Below are positions 32,463 through 40,089 of a stretch of 64,000 nucleotides of DNA, one piece after another. The DNA is taken from NCBI GenBank assembly GCA_901457705.2, contig LR590083.2, positions 978,501 through 1,042,500 of the forward strand, read 5' to 3'. Numbering within the stretch: the first letter of the stretch is position 1; the number at the start of each line of letters is the position of its first letter. The DNA is from Beijerinckiaceae bacterium RH AL1. GTDB taxonomy: Bacteria; Pseudomonadota; Alphaproteobacteria; Rhizobiales; Beijerinckiaceae. Made by a program: the position numbers and the translations under genes. Below the pieces are notes generated by a model, which was not told the DNA's origin, did not search any database, and was given only the letters and a program-made list of their open reading frames with translations.

Positions 32463-33413
32463 TTAGCAGCGTCGCGGGCCGACCTTCGCCTGCTCGCGAT
32501 AGGCCAGGTGCGCGACGCGATCGAACACCTTGCTGCGGCGGGCCGCGCGCCACCATTCGCCCTCGAGCGCGGTCGGCTTGGCGTCCTCGAGCCACGGCTT
32601 GTTGGCGCCGGCGTAGTGGACGATCTTCGCCTGCGTGCGCCAGATCCTGGCGATGCGATGCAGGTCGTCGCCCCAGCCGCGAAGACGGTCCCAGAAGGAG
32701 CGCCCGTCGCCGAAGGCGATCTCGGACTGGGCATTGTACTCGGGCGGCAGACGCGTGAAGTTGCCCTTCAGCACGGCCGAGATCGCATCCTGGTCGAGGA
32801 AGTCCAGCGTCTCCTTCGACGCCATGAAGTCGATCGCCGCATCGCAGACCGCGGGCCACTTGGCGAGATCGATGAGCAGCACGCCGACGCTCATGTAGTC
32901 GAAGTTCTTCCAGTCGACGCCGAGCACCTCGGTCATGTACTCGGGCGAGCGATACGTCCTGCCGCCGTACGAGAAGGTCAGGCCCTCCCAGTACTTGTCA
33001 CCGAGGACGAGCGGGTAGTCGGGCACCGCGGCGACCGGCGTGTCCTTCAGGTCGAGATCGAACAGGTCGGTGACGTCGCTGCGCAGCACGATGTCCGTGT
33101 CGAGGTACAGCACGCGGCCGTGCGCCGGGTCGACGTACTGGGCGATGACGAAACGGAGGAAGGTCGCCGGCGAGATGTGGCCGCGGCTCGGGAAGGCGTC
33201 GAACGGGTTCTGGATCGTCGAGACCTCGATCCGCACGTCCTTGCCGCGGGTGTCGATCTCGCTGATGTCGAAGGCGAGGTCCGTCGTGATCATGTGGAGC
33301 AGGACGGGGCGCTTGCTCTCGAGGGTATCGATCACGCTCTGCGCCGAGACGATGGCCGGCAGCGTGTTCTTCCTGTCGAAGCAGTAGCAGAAGACGCACG
33401 GAGAACCGGTCAT
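32463..33413 (-). CDS. family 8 glycosyltransferase
   Basis: A 316-residue GT8 enzyme. [20 protein letters not shown] opens the fold; [19 protein letters not shown] (about 100) contains DTD, the metal site. [16 protein letters not shown] (about 168) and [23 protein letters not shown] (about 205) are typical, as is [12 protein letters not shown] (about 264) with the conserved histidine. It is cytoplasmic or membrane-associated, transferring hexose to a glycan acceptor. It is convergent with the DegT gene (30 bp gap) and divergent with nothing upstream on the same strand for 99 bp. The product differs from the GT8-like enzyme at 29549. Confidence 0.85.
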   Translation of the reverse strand: MTGSPCVFCYCFDRKNTLPAIVSAQSVIDTLESKRPVLLHMITTDLAFDISEIDTRGKDVRIEVSTIQNPFDAFPSRGHISPATFLRFVIAQYVDPAHGRVLYLDTDIVLRSDVTDLFDLDLKDTPVAAVPDYPLVLGDKYWEGLTFSYGGRTYRSPEYMTEVLGVDWKNFDYMSVGVLLIDLAKWPAVCDAAIDFMASKETLDFLDQDAISAVLKGNFTRLPPEYNAQSEIAFGDGRSFWDRLRGWGDDLHRIARIWRTQAKIVHYAGANKPWLEDAKPTALEGEWWRAARRSKVFDRVAHLAYREQAKVGPRRC

Positions 33414-33512
33414 AGCGCGAAAGCCTCCTCATCCGAGGACGACGCTCGTTCCCGCTCCCCGACGCGAGGCGGTCGGCTAGCACGGGGCCGCACGCGGCGG
33501 CAAGGCAGCGCG

Positions 33513-34223
33513 TCAGCCGCGGGTCGCGTAGCTCGTGTAGGCGATCTGCCGGAGATCGCGGAAGGGCGGCTGCCGGAGATCGCTCGAGGCGACGCGATAG
33601 TTGCCGTCGTGGCCTTCGGCGTAAACGCGCTCGCCGGTGTTGTGCAGGATGATTTGGCCGCCAGGGGCCAGGAACCGGCTCCACGTCTCGAAGATCGCGC
33701 GCGCGCCGACCGGCGAATGATCGCCGTCGAGCAGCAGAAGATCGATCGGCCGCGACCAGCTTGCGGCAACCAGCGCGGAGGGCCCTTTCAGGACCTCGAC
33801 CCAAGGGTCGAGCCCGCGCGAGCCGATGTTGCGCCGGAACGCCTCCTCGAGCGACCGCGCGCCGACCTTGTCGAGCTCGGCCTGGTAGAAGGGCACCGAG
33901 AAGTCGTCGCCGGAGCCGTCGAACGGGTCGACGCAGAAGACCTTTCCGCTGCCCCGCGCGCGGCGCGCCGCGGCGAGAAGCGCCGTGGAGCGTCCCATGA
34001 AGACGCCCACCTCGACGATAGCCGGGTCACCGGGGAGCAGCAGGCTCCGGGCGGCGACCTCGCGGGCGGCGGCGCCCTCGACCCATCCGGGGATTTTTTC
34101 GGCATCCCGGGCGATCGTCCAGACCGACCGCGCGTCGCGCAGCGAGCCGGCTCTCGCGGCGATCGACATGAACTCCCCGGCCAGGGCGGCGAGCCGGCGA
34201 GGATAGCGCGTGACATCTGCCAT
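33513..34223 (-). CDS. SAM-dependent class I methyltransferase
   Basis: A 236-residue enzyme of the Methyltransf_24 type. AIVEVGVFMGRSTALLAAA (about 67) is the SAM-binding motif I, VFCVDPFDGSGDDF (about 93) motif II, and IDLLLLDGDHSPVGARAIFETW (about 162) the post-I acidic loop. ATG 34223 starts at the first conserved helix; upstream codons are not supported. In a glycan cluster it may methylate a sugar hydroxyl, but substrate is unproven. It diverges from the SGNH gene across 142 bp. Confidence 0.8.
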   Translation of the reverse strand: MADVTRYPRRLAALAGEFMSIAARAGSLRDARSVWTIARDAEKIPGWVEGAAAREVAARSLLLPGDPAIVEVGVFMGRSTALLAAARRARGSGKVFCVDPFDGSGDDFSVPFYQAELDKVGARSLEEAFRRNIGSRGLDPWVEVLKGPSALVAASWSRPIDLLLLDGDHSPVGARAIFETWSRFLAPGGQIILHNTGERVYAEGHDGNYRVASSDLRQPPFRDLRQIAYTSYATRG

Positions 34224-34365
34224 GCGGACGGGTGGGCTCCTTTTGGCGGCACTCGTCGGGGCTTCACTTCGGCATGTCAACCCGGTGGCGGCGTCAGCCT
34301 TGCCAAGCCGGCGCCCGCTCTCTAACCCGTGCCGAGCCGACCGGGGCGCCGGTTTTGGAGGCGAG

Positions 34366-35544
34366 ATGAACGTCGGATCGATCGTGCGTCTGCTGGTGCG
34401 TCTCGCGTGGCGCGTGGGTGTGCCGCTCGCCTGCATCGTGGCGCTGATCGTTCTCTTCCGCCCGAACGATTATGCCTACGCGCCGGTCAAGATCGCGGTC
34501 GCGTTCGCGATCCTCGGTGTCGCGATCGCCGCGCAGACGCGCGGCGTGCTTCAGAACCTCCTTGTGACGGCGGTGACGCTCTGCGTCGGCTTCGCGGCGG
34601 TGGAAGGCTATTACGAGACGCACGAGCCCGACAACGTCGACCTCTCGACGCCGGGCATGTGGCGCGCCGACGACGATTTCGGCGCGGCCGCCGTCAGCGC
34701 CGGCCCGCATCAGGTCTACGAGACCATCGAAGGCAAGACGATCTACAGGGTGACCTACACGCTCGACGACAGGCTGCTGCGGGCGACGAAGTCGGCTGCC
34801 GACGCGCCGCGCGTCCGCTTCTTCGGCGACAGCTACACATTCGGCGTCGGGCTCGACGATGCGGAGACGCTGCCGCAGGCCTTCGCCGACCTCACCGGCG
34901 CGAATGTCGAGAACTACGGCTTTCCCGGCTACAGCCCGGCGCAGACGCTCTATGCGATGCAGAAGGGGATGTTCGACAAGGACATCGCGAAAGCCAACCT
35001 CTTCGTCCTGCAGACCGCGACCTTTCACGTCGATCGCACCGCCTGCCTGCCGTCATGGACGGCCGGCGCCCCGCGGTACGTGCTGAAGGACGGCAAGCTC
35101 GAGCTCGCCGGCCACTGCACCGCGCACCCCTGGCAGTCGCTGTCCTCCTACCAGCATCTGCTGGCGCCGATCATGGAACGGCCGAGCCGGGCCGATGCCG
35201 ACACCTATCTAGCCGTCGTGAAGGCGATCGCCGATCTCGCGCGCACCAAGTACAAGGTGCCGCTCGTCATCCTGAACATGGAACGCGACGATCCCAACTA
35301 TCTCGCGCGCTTGAACATCACCGCGGCTGACCTCGACGCGCGCTTCCGCGAGATGAGCGCCATCGTCGTGCCGGACGACACGACCGAGCCGTTCGACAGC
35401 CTTCACATCCCCGGCGACGGACATCCCAACGGCAAGCTCAATCGGCTGCTGGCGCGCAGGCTCGCGGCCGCCGTCGCGAAGGACACCGACATCAAGCTCC
35501 CGCGCGGACCGGATGCCGCGCCGCAATCGGCGGGTTCGCGATGA
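34366..35544 (+). CDS. membrane-anchored SGNH/GDSL hydrolase-like protein
   Basis: A 392-residue protein with two N-terminal hydrophobic stretches (about 15–35 and 45–75) and a periplasmic domain. RFFGDSYTFGVGL (about 148) is the GDS block with the nucleophile serine; NYGFPGYSPAQ follows as block II–III; DSLHIPGDGHPN (about 345) provides the Asp–His pair. Such proteins act as sugar O-acetylases or esterases on exported polysaccharide. GGAG precedes ATG 34366. It overlaps the following GT2 by 4 bp (35541–35544), so it is co-translated with a glycan enzyme. Confidence 0.78.
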   Translation: MNVGSIVRLLVRLAWRVGVPLACIVALIVLFRPNDYAYAPVKIAVAFAILGVAIAAQTRGVLQNLLVTAVTLCVGFAAVEGYYETHEPDNVDLSTPGMWRADDDFGAAAVSAGPHQVYETIEGKTIYRVTYTLDDRLLRATKSAADAPRVRFFGDSYTFGVGLDDAETLPQAFADLTGANVENYGFPGYSPAQTLYAMQKGMFDKDIAKANLFVLQTATFHVDRTACLPSWTAGAPRYVLKDGKLELAGHCTAHPWQSLSSYQHLLAPIMERPSRADADTYLAVVKAIADLARTKYKVPLVILNMERDDPNYLARLNITAADLDARFREMSAIVVPDDTTEPFDSLHIPGDGHPNGKLNRLLARRLAAAVAKDTDIKLPRGPDAAPQSAGSR

Positions 35545-36689
35545 CGTCGTCGCAGGAGCTCGGCGTGCTCAAGCCGACGCAGCTCACGCTGCCGCTCGTG
35601 AGCGTCTGCGTCGTCTGCTACAATCACGCGCCGTTCCTGCGAGCCTGCCTCGACTCGGTGTTGCGGCAAACCTATCCGCGCCTGCAGCTCCTCGTCGTCG
35701 ACAACGTCTCGACCGACAGCTCCCGCGACGTGATCGACGCCTTCGCCGCCGAGCTGCCGTCGCTGCGCGCCGATGTCGCCTTCGAGAAGATCTTCTCGCA
35801 AGTGAACGGGCACGAGACGGGCGCCGTCGTTCAGGGCTTTGCCCGCGCGACCGGCCACTACGTGATGTTCATCGACGGCGACGATCTTCTGCTGCCGACG
35901 AATGTCGAGACCCACGTCAAGGCGCATCTCGTCAGCCGCATCCCCGTAGGCGTCACGTCGGTCGACATGTATCAGAGCGACGGCGACGACATCGTCGTCG
36001 GATCGGGCACGCTCTTGTCTCGCTTCGTGGCGTCCGGCACCGGCCGGCGCGCCGACCTCTGCCGCATGTCCAATCTCGCGGCCTTCGACTTCGGCCGCGA
36101 TCCCGCGCCGCTGGCGCCCGAGGACCTGCATTACCTGCCGCCGTCGCGGGCGAACGAATGGGTGTGGTCGCCCTCGACGGGTCTCTGCTTCCGCCGCGAG
36201 GCGGTCTCGCTGATGCTCGATCCGACGCCGACGCTGCGCGCAGGCGCCGACAACTTCCTGGTGCGCGGCATCACGGCGCTGACAGGCGGCATCGTGATCG
36301 ACAGGGCGCTCGCGGTCTATCGCATGCATGGCGCGAACCTGCTGACGCGGCATCCCGCGCTCGCCAACTTCTACCCCTTCGACCCGGGGCAGCGCGACAG
36401 CCTCGACAAGGACGTCATGCCGGCGATCGTCGCCTGCTACCGCGCGCGCCTGGCGGACCTCGCGAACCGGCTCGAGGATCCCGACATCTTCGTCACCGCG
36501 CTCGACCATTTCGGCAGCATCGCGCCGGGCCTCGCCGGATCGGAGCACTCGTCGTTCACGCTCCGCTTCCTGCGCGAGAATCGCGCGGCGGTGATCGCGA
36601 GCTTCGGCGCGGCGCGCTACCGCAAGTGGGTGGCGCGACGACTGCGGCCGGCGGACGTCATCCGCCTCGTCGCCGGCAAGAGAAGCTAG
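35541..36689 (+). CDS. family 2 glycosyltransferase
   Basis: A 382-residue GT2. VSVCVVCYNHAPFL (about 20), VVDNVSTDSSRDVI (about 51) and FIDGDDLLLPTNVE (about 110) are the donor/metal motifs. WVWSPSTGLCFRR (about 208) and VYRMHGANLL match the GT2 at 25917, so the two ends of the glycan cluster carry paralogues. It begins inside the SGNH gene stop (ATGA). Its 3' end overlaps the convergent NiCoT gene by 4 bp. Acceptor unknown. Confidence 0.85.
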   Translation: MTSSQELGVLKPTQLTLPLVSVCVVCYNHAPFLRACLDSVLRQTYPRLQLLVVDNVSTDSSRDVIDAFAAELPSLRADVAFEKIFSQVNGHETGAVVQGFARATGHYVMFIDGDDLLLPTNVETHVKAHLVSRIPVGVTSVDMYQSDGDDIVVGSGTLLSRFVASGTGRRADLCRMSNLAAFDFGRDPAPLAPEDLHYLPPSRANEWVWSPSTGLCFRREAVSLMLDPTPTLRAGADNFLVRGITALTGGIVIDRALAVYRMHGANLLTRHPALANFYPFDPGQRDSLDKDVMPAIVACYRARLADLANRLEDPDIFVTALDHFGSIAPGLAGSEHSSFTLRFLRENRAAVIASFGAARYRKWVARRLRPADVIRLVAGKRS

Positions 36690-37744
36690 CTCGCCGAGAC
36701 GGTCTCGACCTCGTCGAGCCGCTTCGCCTTGTAGATGAGGAACGCCATCGCCCAGGCGGCGGCGAAGAGGCCGATGATCGCGAAGCCGATGTTGTTGAAG
36801 TTGTCGTTCAGCATGCCGATCACGTCCCAGGCGCCGCCCTTCAGCCCGAGCTGATCGCTCAGAAGCCCGAGCGCCTCGATGCCGCCGACCACCAGCGCGA
36901 CGACGACCGACACGGCCGTGATGGTCATGTTGTAGAAGAGCTTGCGCATCGGCTTGACGAAGGCCCAGTCGTATGCGCCGAGCATCATCACGCCGTCGGT
37001 CGTGTCGACGAGCGACATGCCGGCCGCAAACAGCACGGGAAAGACGAGGATCGCGGAGAACGGCACGCCCTTCGCCGCCTGCGCCGCCGACACGCCGACC
37101 ATCGCGACCTCCGTCGCCGTGTCGAAGCCGAGCCCGAAGAGGAAGCCGAGCGGGTACATGTGCCAGCTGCGCGTCACAAGCTTGAACACCGGGCGGAAGA
37201 TCCGCGAGAGGAAGCCGCGGTTGTCGAGCAGAAGGTCGACGTCTTGCTCCACATAGCGCCCGCCGGCGCGGATCTGCCGGTAGGCTTTGAAGACGGAGAT
37301 GAAGATCGCGATGTTCATCGCGGCGATGGCGAGAAGGAACAGCGCCGACACCGACGTGCCGATGAGCGCCCCGTATTGCTTGAACGCGCCGAACCGGCCG
37401 AGCAGCGTCGCCGTGGCGGCCACGGCACCGGCCGCGATGACCACCACGGTGGAGTGGCCCATGGCGAAGAAGAAGCCGACGGAGACAGGGCGCAGCCGCA
37501 ACTGCATCAGCTTGCGGGTGACGTTGTCGATCGCGGCGATGTGGTCGGCATCGACGGCGTGGCGCAGCCCGAACCCGTAGATGGTCAGCGCGATGAGGAG
37601 CAGGGCAGGGCGATCACGGAAGGCGACCAGGGCCCAGATCCAGGCGCCGACGTTGAGGAGGCCGAGCACGCTGTAGATCGCGACGAGCCGCGCCTTCAGG
37701 TTCGGGGCGCTTTCATCGAACAGGTCGCGAAGAGGTTGCAGCAT
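36686..37744 (-). CDS. NiCoT-family nickel/cobalt permease (HoxN/NixA type)
   Basis: A 352-residue inner-membrane transporter with about eight helices. The NiCoT signature GLRHAVDADHIAAIDNVTR (about 59, HX4DH) and MGHSTVVV (about 94) are metal-binding; LGFLFGLGFDTATEV (about 198) is the second signature. It imports Co2+ or Ni2+. The cobalamin riboswitch in its leader indicates that B12 controls it, so cobalt for B12 is the likely substrate. There is no hydrogenase or urease gene nearby. It overlaps the GT2 gene end by 4 bp, convergent. Confidence 0.9.
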   Translation of the reverse strand: MLQPLRDLFDESAPNLKARLVAIYSVLGLLNVGAWIWALVAFRDRPALLLIALTIYGFGLRHAVDADHIAAIDNVTRKLMQLRLRPVSVGFFFAMGHSTVVVIAAGAVAATATLLGRFGAFKQYGALIGTSVSALFLLAIAAMNIAIFISVFKAYRQIRAGGRYVEQDVDLLLDNRGFLSRIFRPVFKLVTRSWHMYPLGFLFGLGFDTATEVAMVGVSAAQAAKGVPFSAILVFPVLFAAGMSLVDTTDGVMMLGAYDWAFVKPMRKLFYNMTITAVSVVVALVVGGIEALGLLSDQLGLKGGAWDVIGMLNDNFNNIGFAIIGLFAAAWAMAFLIYKAKRLDEVETVSAS

Positions 37745-37814
37745 GCATCCCGCCTGAAGCCATCGTCATCGCGGCGGACGACAGGCTCCCCGCCCGGCGG
37801 CTTCGCTCCGACCA

Positions 37815-37970
37815 TCGACGACGGCAGGGTTCCTGGCTCGCGACGCGCTCTCGCCGCCGGCCTGCCGAGCCGGGGGACAACGCCTATCGCTCACAGGTGC
37901 GGGGAGGCAGCCCTGGCTTCCGGCGTCGCCGCCGCCACCATGTTTCCTCGAAGCTTCTCGAGCACCGTCG
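37815..37970 (-). promoter_or_regulatory. cobalamin (B12) riboswitch
   Basis: On the minus strand, 5' to 3', the leader of the NiCoT gene contains the cobalamin-riboswitch landmarks in order: AGGAAAC..GGTG near 37955–37938, the CCCCGCACCTGTGAGCG element (B12 box-like) near 37904–37880, and GAGCCAGGAACCCTGCC near 37839–37822. The order and distances fit the class. It should repress the permease when adenosylcobalamin is high. Confidence 0.85.
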
Positions 37971-38054
37971 GGCGAGCCTAATCCGCTCCGCGGCGCGGGG
38001 TCAATCGAGGCCAGATGACGCTGCGACGCCGGCGCGAAAAGTTGGGGCTGCTGC

Positions 38055-38981
38055 CTATTGCTCGTCGAGCGGGCTCGGCGGCGCGCCGCCGCCACCCTGG
38101 TCCATGTCCATCGAGTCGTCGCGGTGCGAACGCACGCGCGGCGCCGGGCTCTCCCCGCCGCCATCCCTGTAGGCCGCCTCCGACCCGCCGGCGAGACGGG
38201 TCGCGAAATAGGCGATGGTGCGCGAATAGATCTTCGCCTTGTTCCATTCCTGGATCGCCGCGAAGTTCGGCTCGCCGGGCGCCCAGCCGGCGCCGCGCTG
38301 CCAGCCGTGCGCCTTCAGGAAGTTGGCCGTCGACGAGAGGACGTCGGATGGGGAATGATCGAGGTCGCGGCCGCCGACCGCGTACTTGATGTAGGTCGAG
38401 GGCATGAACTGCGTCTGGCCGATCTCGCCGGCCCAGGCGCTGCGGGCGTCCGGCGAGACGCCGGCCTGCACCATCTTCATCGCGTAGAAGAGCTCGGACT
38501 TGAACATGTCGCTGCGGCGGCAGTCGTAGGCGAGCGTCGCGATCGACTGGATCATCCGGAAGTTGCCGTGGGTGGCGCCGAAGTCGGTCTCGAGGCCCCA
38601 GATTGCCAGCAGCGGCTCCGGCGGCACGCCGTAGGTGGCCTCGATGCGCTGGAAGACGTCGGCGTATTTCTTCTCGAGCGCCCGAGCGCGGGCGAGCCGC
38701 GGCGGGACCATGCGCTGGGAGAACTGCTCGAACGACTGGTGGAACACGCCCTGGCCGTGGTCGCGGTGGATCACGTTCTGGTCGAACTGCACGCCTGCGA
38801 GCGCCTCGTCGGCGGCCTGCGCCGAGATGCCCTGCGCGACGGCCTCCTGCTTGATCTTCGCCTTCCAGGCGTCGAACCCGGCCGGATCCTTGCAGGTCGC
38901 GGCGGCCGAGGCCGGGGCGGCGAAGCCGAGGGCGGCTGCGAGGGCAAGAGCGATCGTCGGTAGGCAGTCTCGTTTGCGCAT
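38055..38981 (-). CDS. lytic murein transglycosylase, MltB-like
   Basis: A 308-residue exported enzyme. The signal peptide ends near APASAA (about 28). The SLT_2 domain has the catalytic glutamate in IWGLETDFGA (about 130), followed by RRSDMFKSELFYAMKM and the GEIGQTQFMPSTYIKYAVGG stretch (about 185) of MltB. It cleaves peptidoglycan glycan strands with formation of anhydro-muramic ends. The C-terminal peptidoglycan-binding domain common in longer members is absent; instead a Gly/Pro-rich tail follows. GGAGA precedes ATG 38981. No lipobox was seen. Confidence 0.88.
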   Translation of the reverse strand: MRKRDCLPTIALALAAALGFAAPASAAATCKDPAGFDAWKAKIKQEAVAQGISAQAADEALAGVQFDQNVIHRDHGQGVFHQSFEQFSQRMVPPRLARARALEKKYADVFQRIEATYGVPPEPLLAIWGLETDFGATHGNFRMIQSIATLAYDCRRSDMFKSELFYAMKMVQAGVSPDARSAWAGEIGQTQFMPSTYIKYAVGGRDLDHSPSDVLSSTANFLKAHGWQRGAGWAPGEPNFAAIQEWNKAKIYSRTIAYFATRLAGGSEAAYRDGGGESPAPRVRSHRDDSMDMDQGGGGAPPSPLDEQ

Positions 38982-39181
38982 GCGTGTCTCCGCAACTTTC
39001 GCGGCGGACAAAGCAGCCCTCTAGGGCCAATACAAGGCGGATCGCCGGCAGAAAGCGTGCCTGGGCCTCCGCGGCGGCCCCTGGGCGAGGCATTCGGCGA
39101 AAAACACGAAACGTTGCCGTATCGGGCCGAACGGTCTCCCTGTATGGGGAGTTCTCACCAGGGCAGACGGAGGCGGAGACG

Positions 39182-39616
39182 ATGCGGGCGGTGCGGATCC
39201 TAGTCGCGGCGGCGGCTGTAGCCTGTCTGTTTGGCCCGGCCGCGGCGAAGCATTACGGCGGGGGCGACGCGCTTCCCGAGCTCAACGTCAAGGGCTCGTG
39301 CTCCGACGCGCAGAAGTTCTCGACCGGCGACGACCGGCAGAACGCCTACAAGGGCTGCATGCAGGACGAGATGGCGGCGAAGGACCAGCTGAGGAAGCGC
39401 TGGTCGTCCTTCAAGCCGAAGGACCGCTCCAATTGCGTCGAGCAGTCGCGGGCGCCGAGCCCGAGCTACGTCGAGGTGCTGACCTGCCTCGAGATGGATA
39501 CCGACGCGATCAAGAACGCGCCGCGTGTCGACGGCAAGCCCGTGCCGCAGATCGGCGGCCCTGTCGCCCCTGGGCTCTCGAGCAACCCGGCGTCCACGAT
39601 GCCGAGCACGAAGTAG
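39182..39616 (+). CDS. exported protein with conserved cysteines, unknown function
   Basis: 144 residues. A signal peptide of ~21 residues ends in GPAAA. The mature protein has four cysteines (GSCSDAQ, GCMQDEM, NCVEQSR, TCLEMD), likely forming two disulfides, and a helical middle rich in Lys and Asp. The C-terminus is Pro/Ser rich (PGLSSNPASTMPSTK). The family is not known to me but looks like the small periplasmic proteins common in Rhizobiales. It is followed by another small exported protein, both on the plus strand. Confidence 0.65.
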   Translation: MRAVRILVAAAAVACLFGPAAAKHYGGGDALPELNVKGSCSDAQKFSTGDDRQNAYKGCMQDEMAAKDQLRKRWSSFKPKDRSNCVEQSRAPSPSYVEVLTCLEMDTDAIKNAPRVDGKPVPQIGGPVAPGLSSNPASTMPSTK

Positions 39617-39771
39617 CCGACGGCAACGTAAGGTCGCTCGCTTCCTTACCATTTGATTGCAAACCTATATTCGCGTCCACTTTCCTCGCCTTGACGCGCG
39701 GAGGGCGCCAGCTTTTCCCTGTCGGGCGGCAACGAAAGCGTCCGGCGCAAGCAACGACAGGGAGAAACACC

Positions 39772-40089
39772 ATGCGTCTCATCATGGCTGCCGGCATCAT
39801 CGGCGCGGGCGTTCTGGCCGCGAGCCCGGCCTTCGCCGTCACCGTCATCAACCAGGATTCCAAGTCGCACACGATCGTCGTCAACGACGGCAAGTCCGAC
39901 ACGACGAAGGATCTCGCGGCCGGCGCCTCCGCCGAGTTTCCGTGTCCCGAAAAATGCGGCTTCCGCGACCTCGCCTACGGCACCAGCCGGCTTGCGGGCG
40001 GCCAGGCGAAGCTTGTGATCGACAAGGACGGCGAGGTCCACGTGGCCGGCGGCCACGGCGACTTCGAGCTGAGCAACGGCACGAACTAG
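39772..40089 (+). CDS. small exported protein, beta-rich
   Basis: 105 residues. Signal peptide of ~22 residues (ends PAFA). The mature part is beta-rich with a CPEKCGF turn (two cysteines) and repeated G-rich edges (KDGEVHVAGGHGDFELSNG). GGGAGA is 6 bases before the ATG. No family recognised. Its last 4 bp overlap the convergent pbpC end. Confidence 0.65.
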   Translation: MRLIMAAGIIGAGVLAASPAFAVTVINQDSKSHTIVVNDGKSDTTKDLAAGASAEFPCPEKCGFRDLAYGTSRLAGGQAKLVIDKDGEVHVAGGHGDFELSNGTN

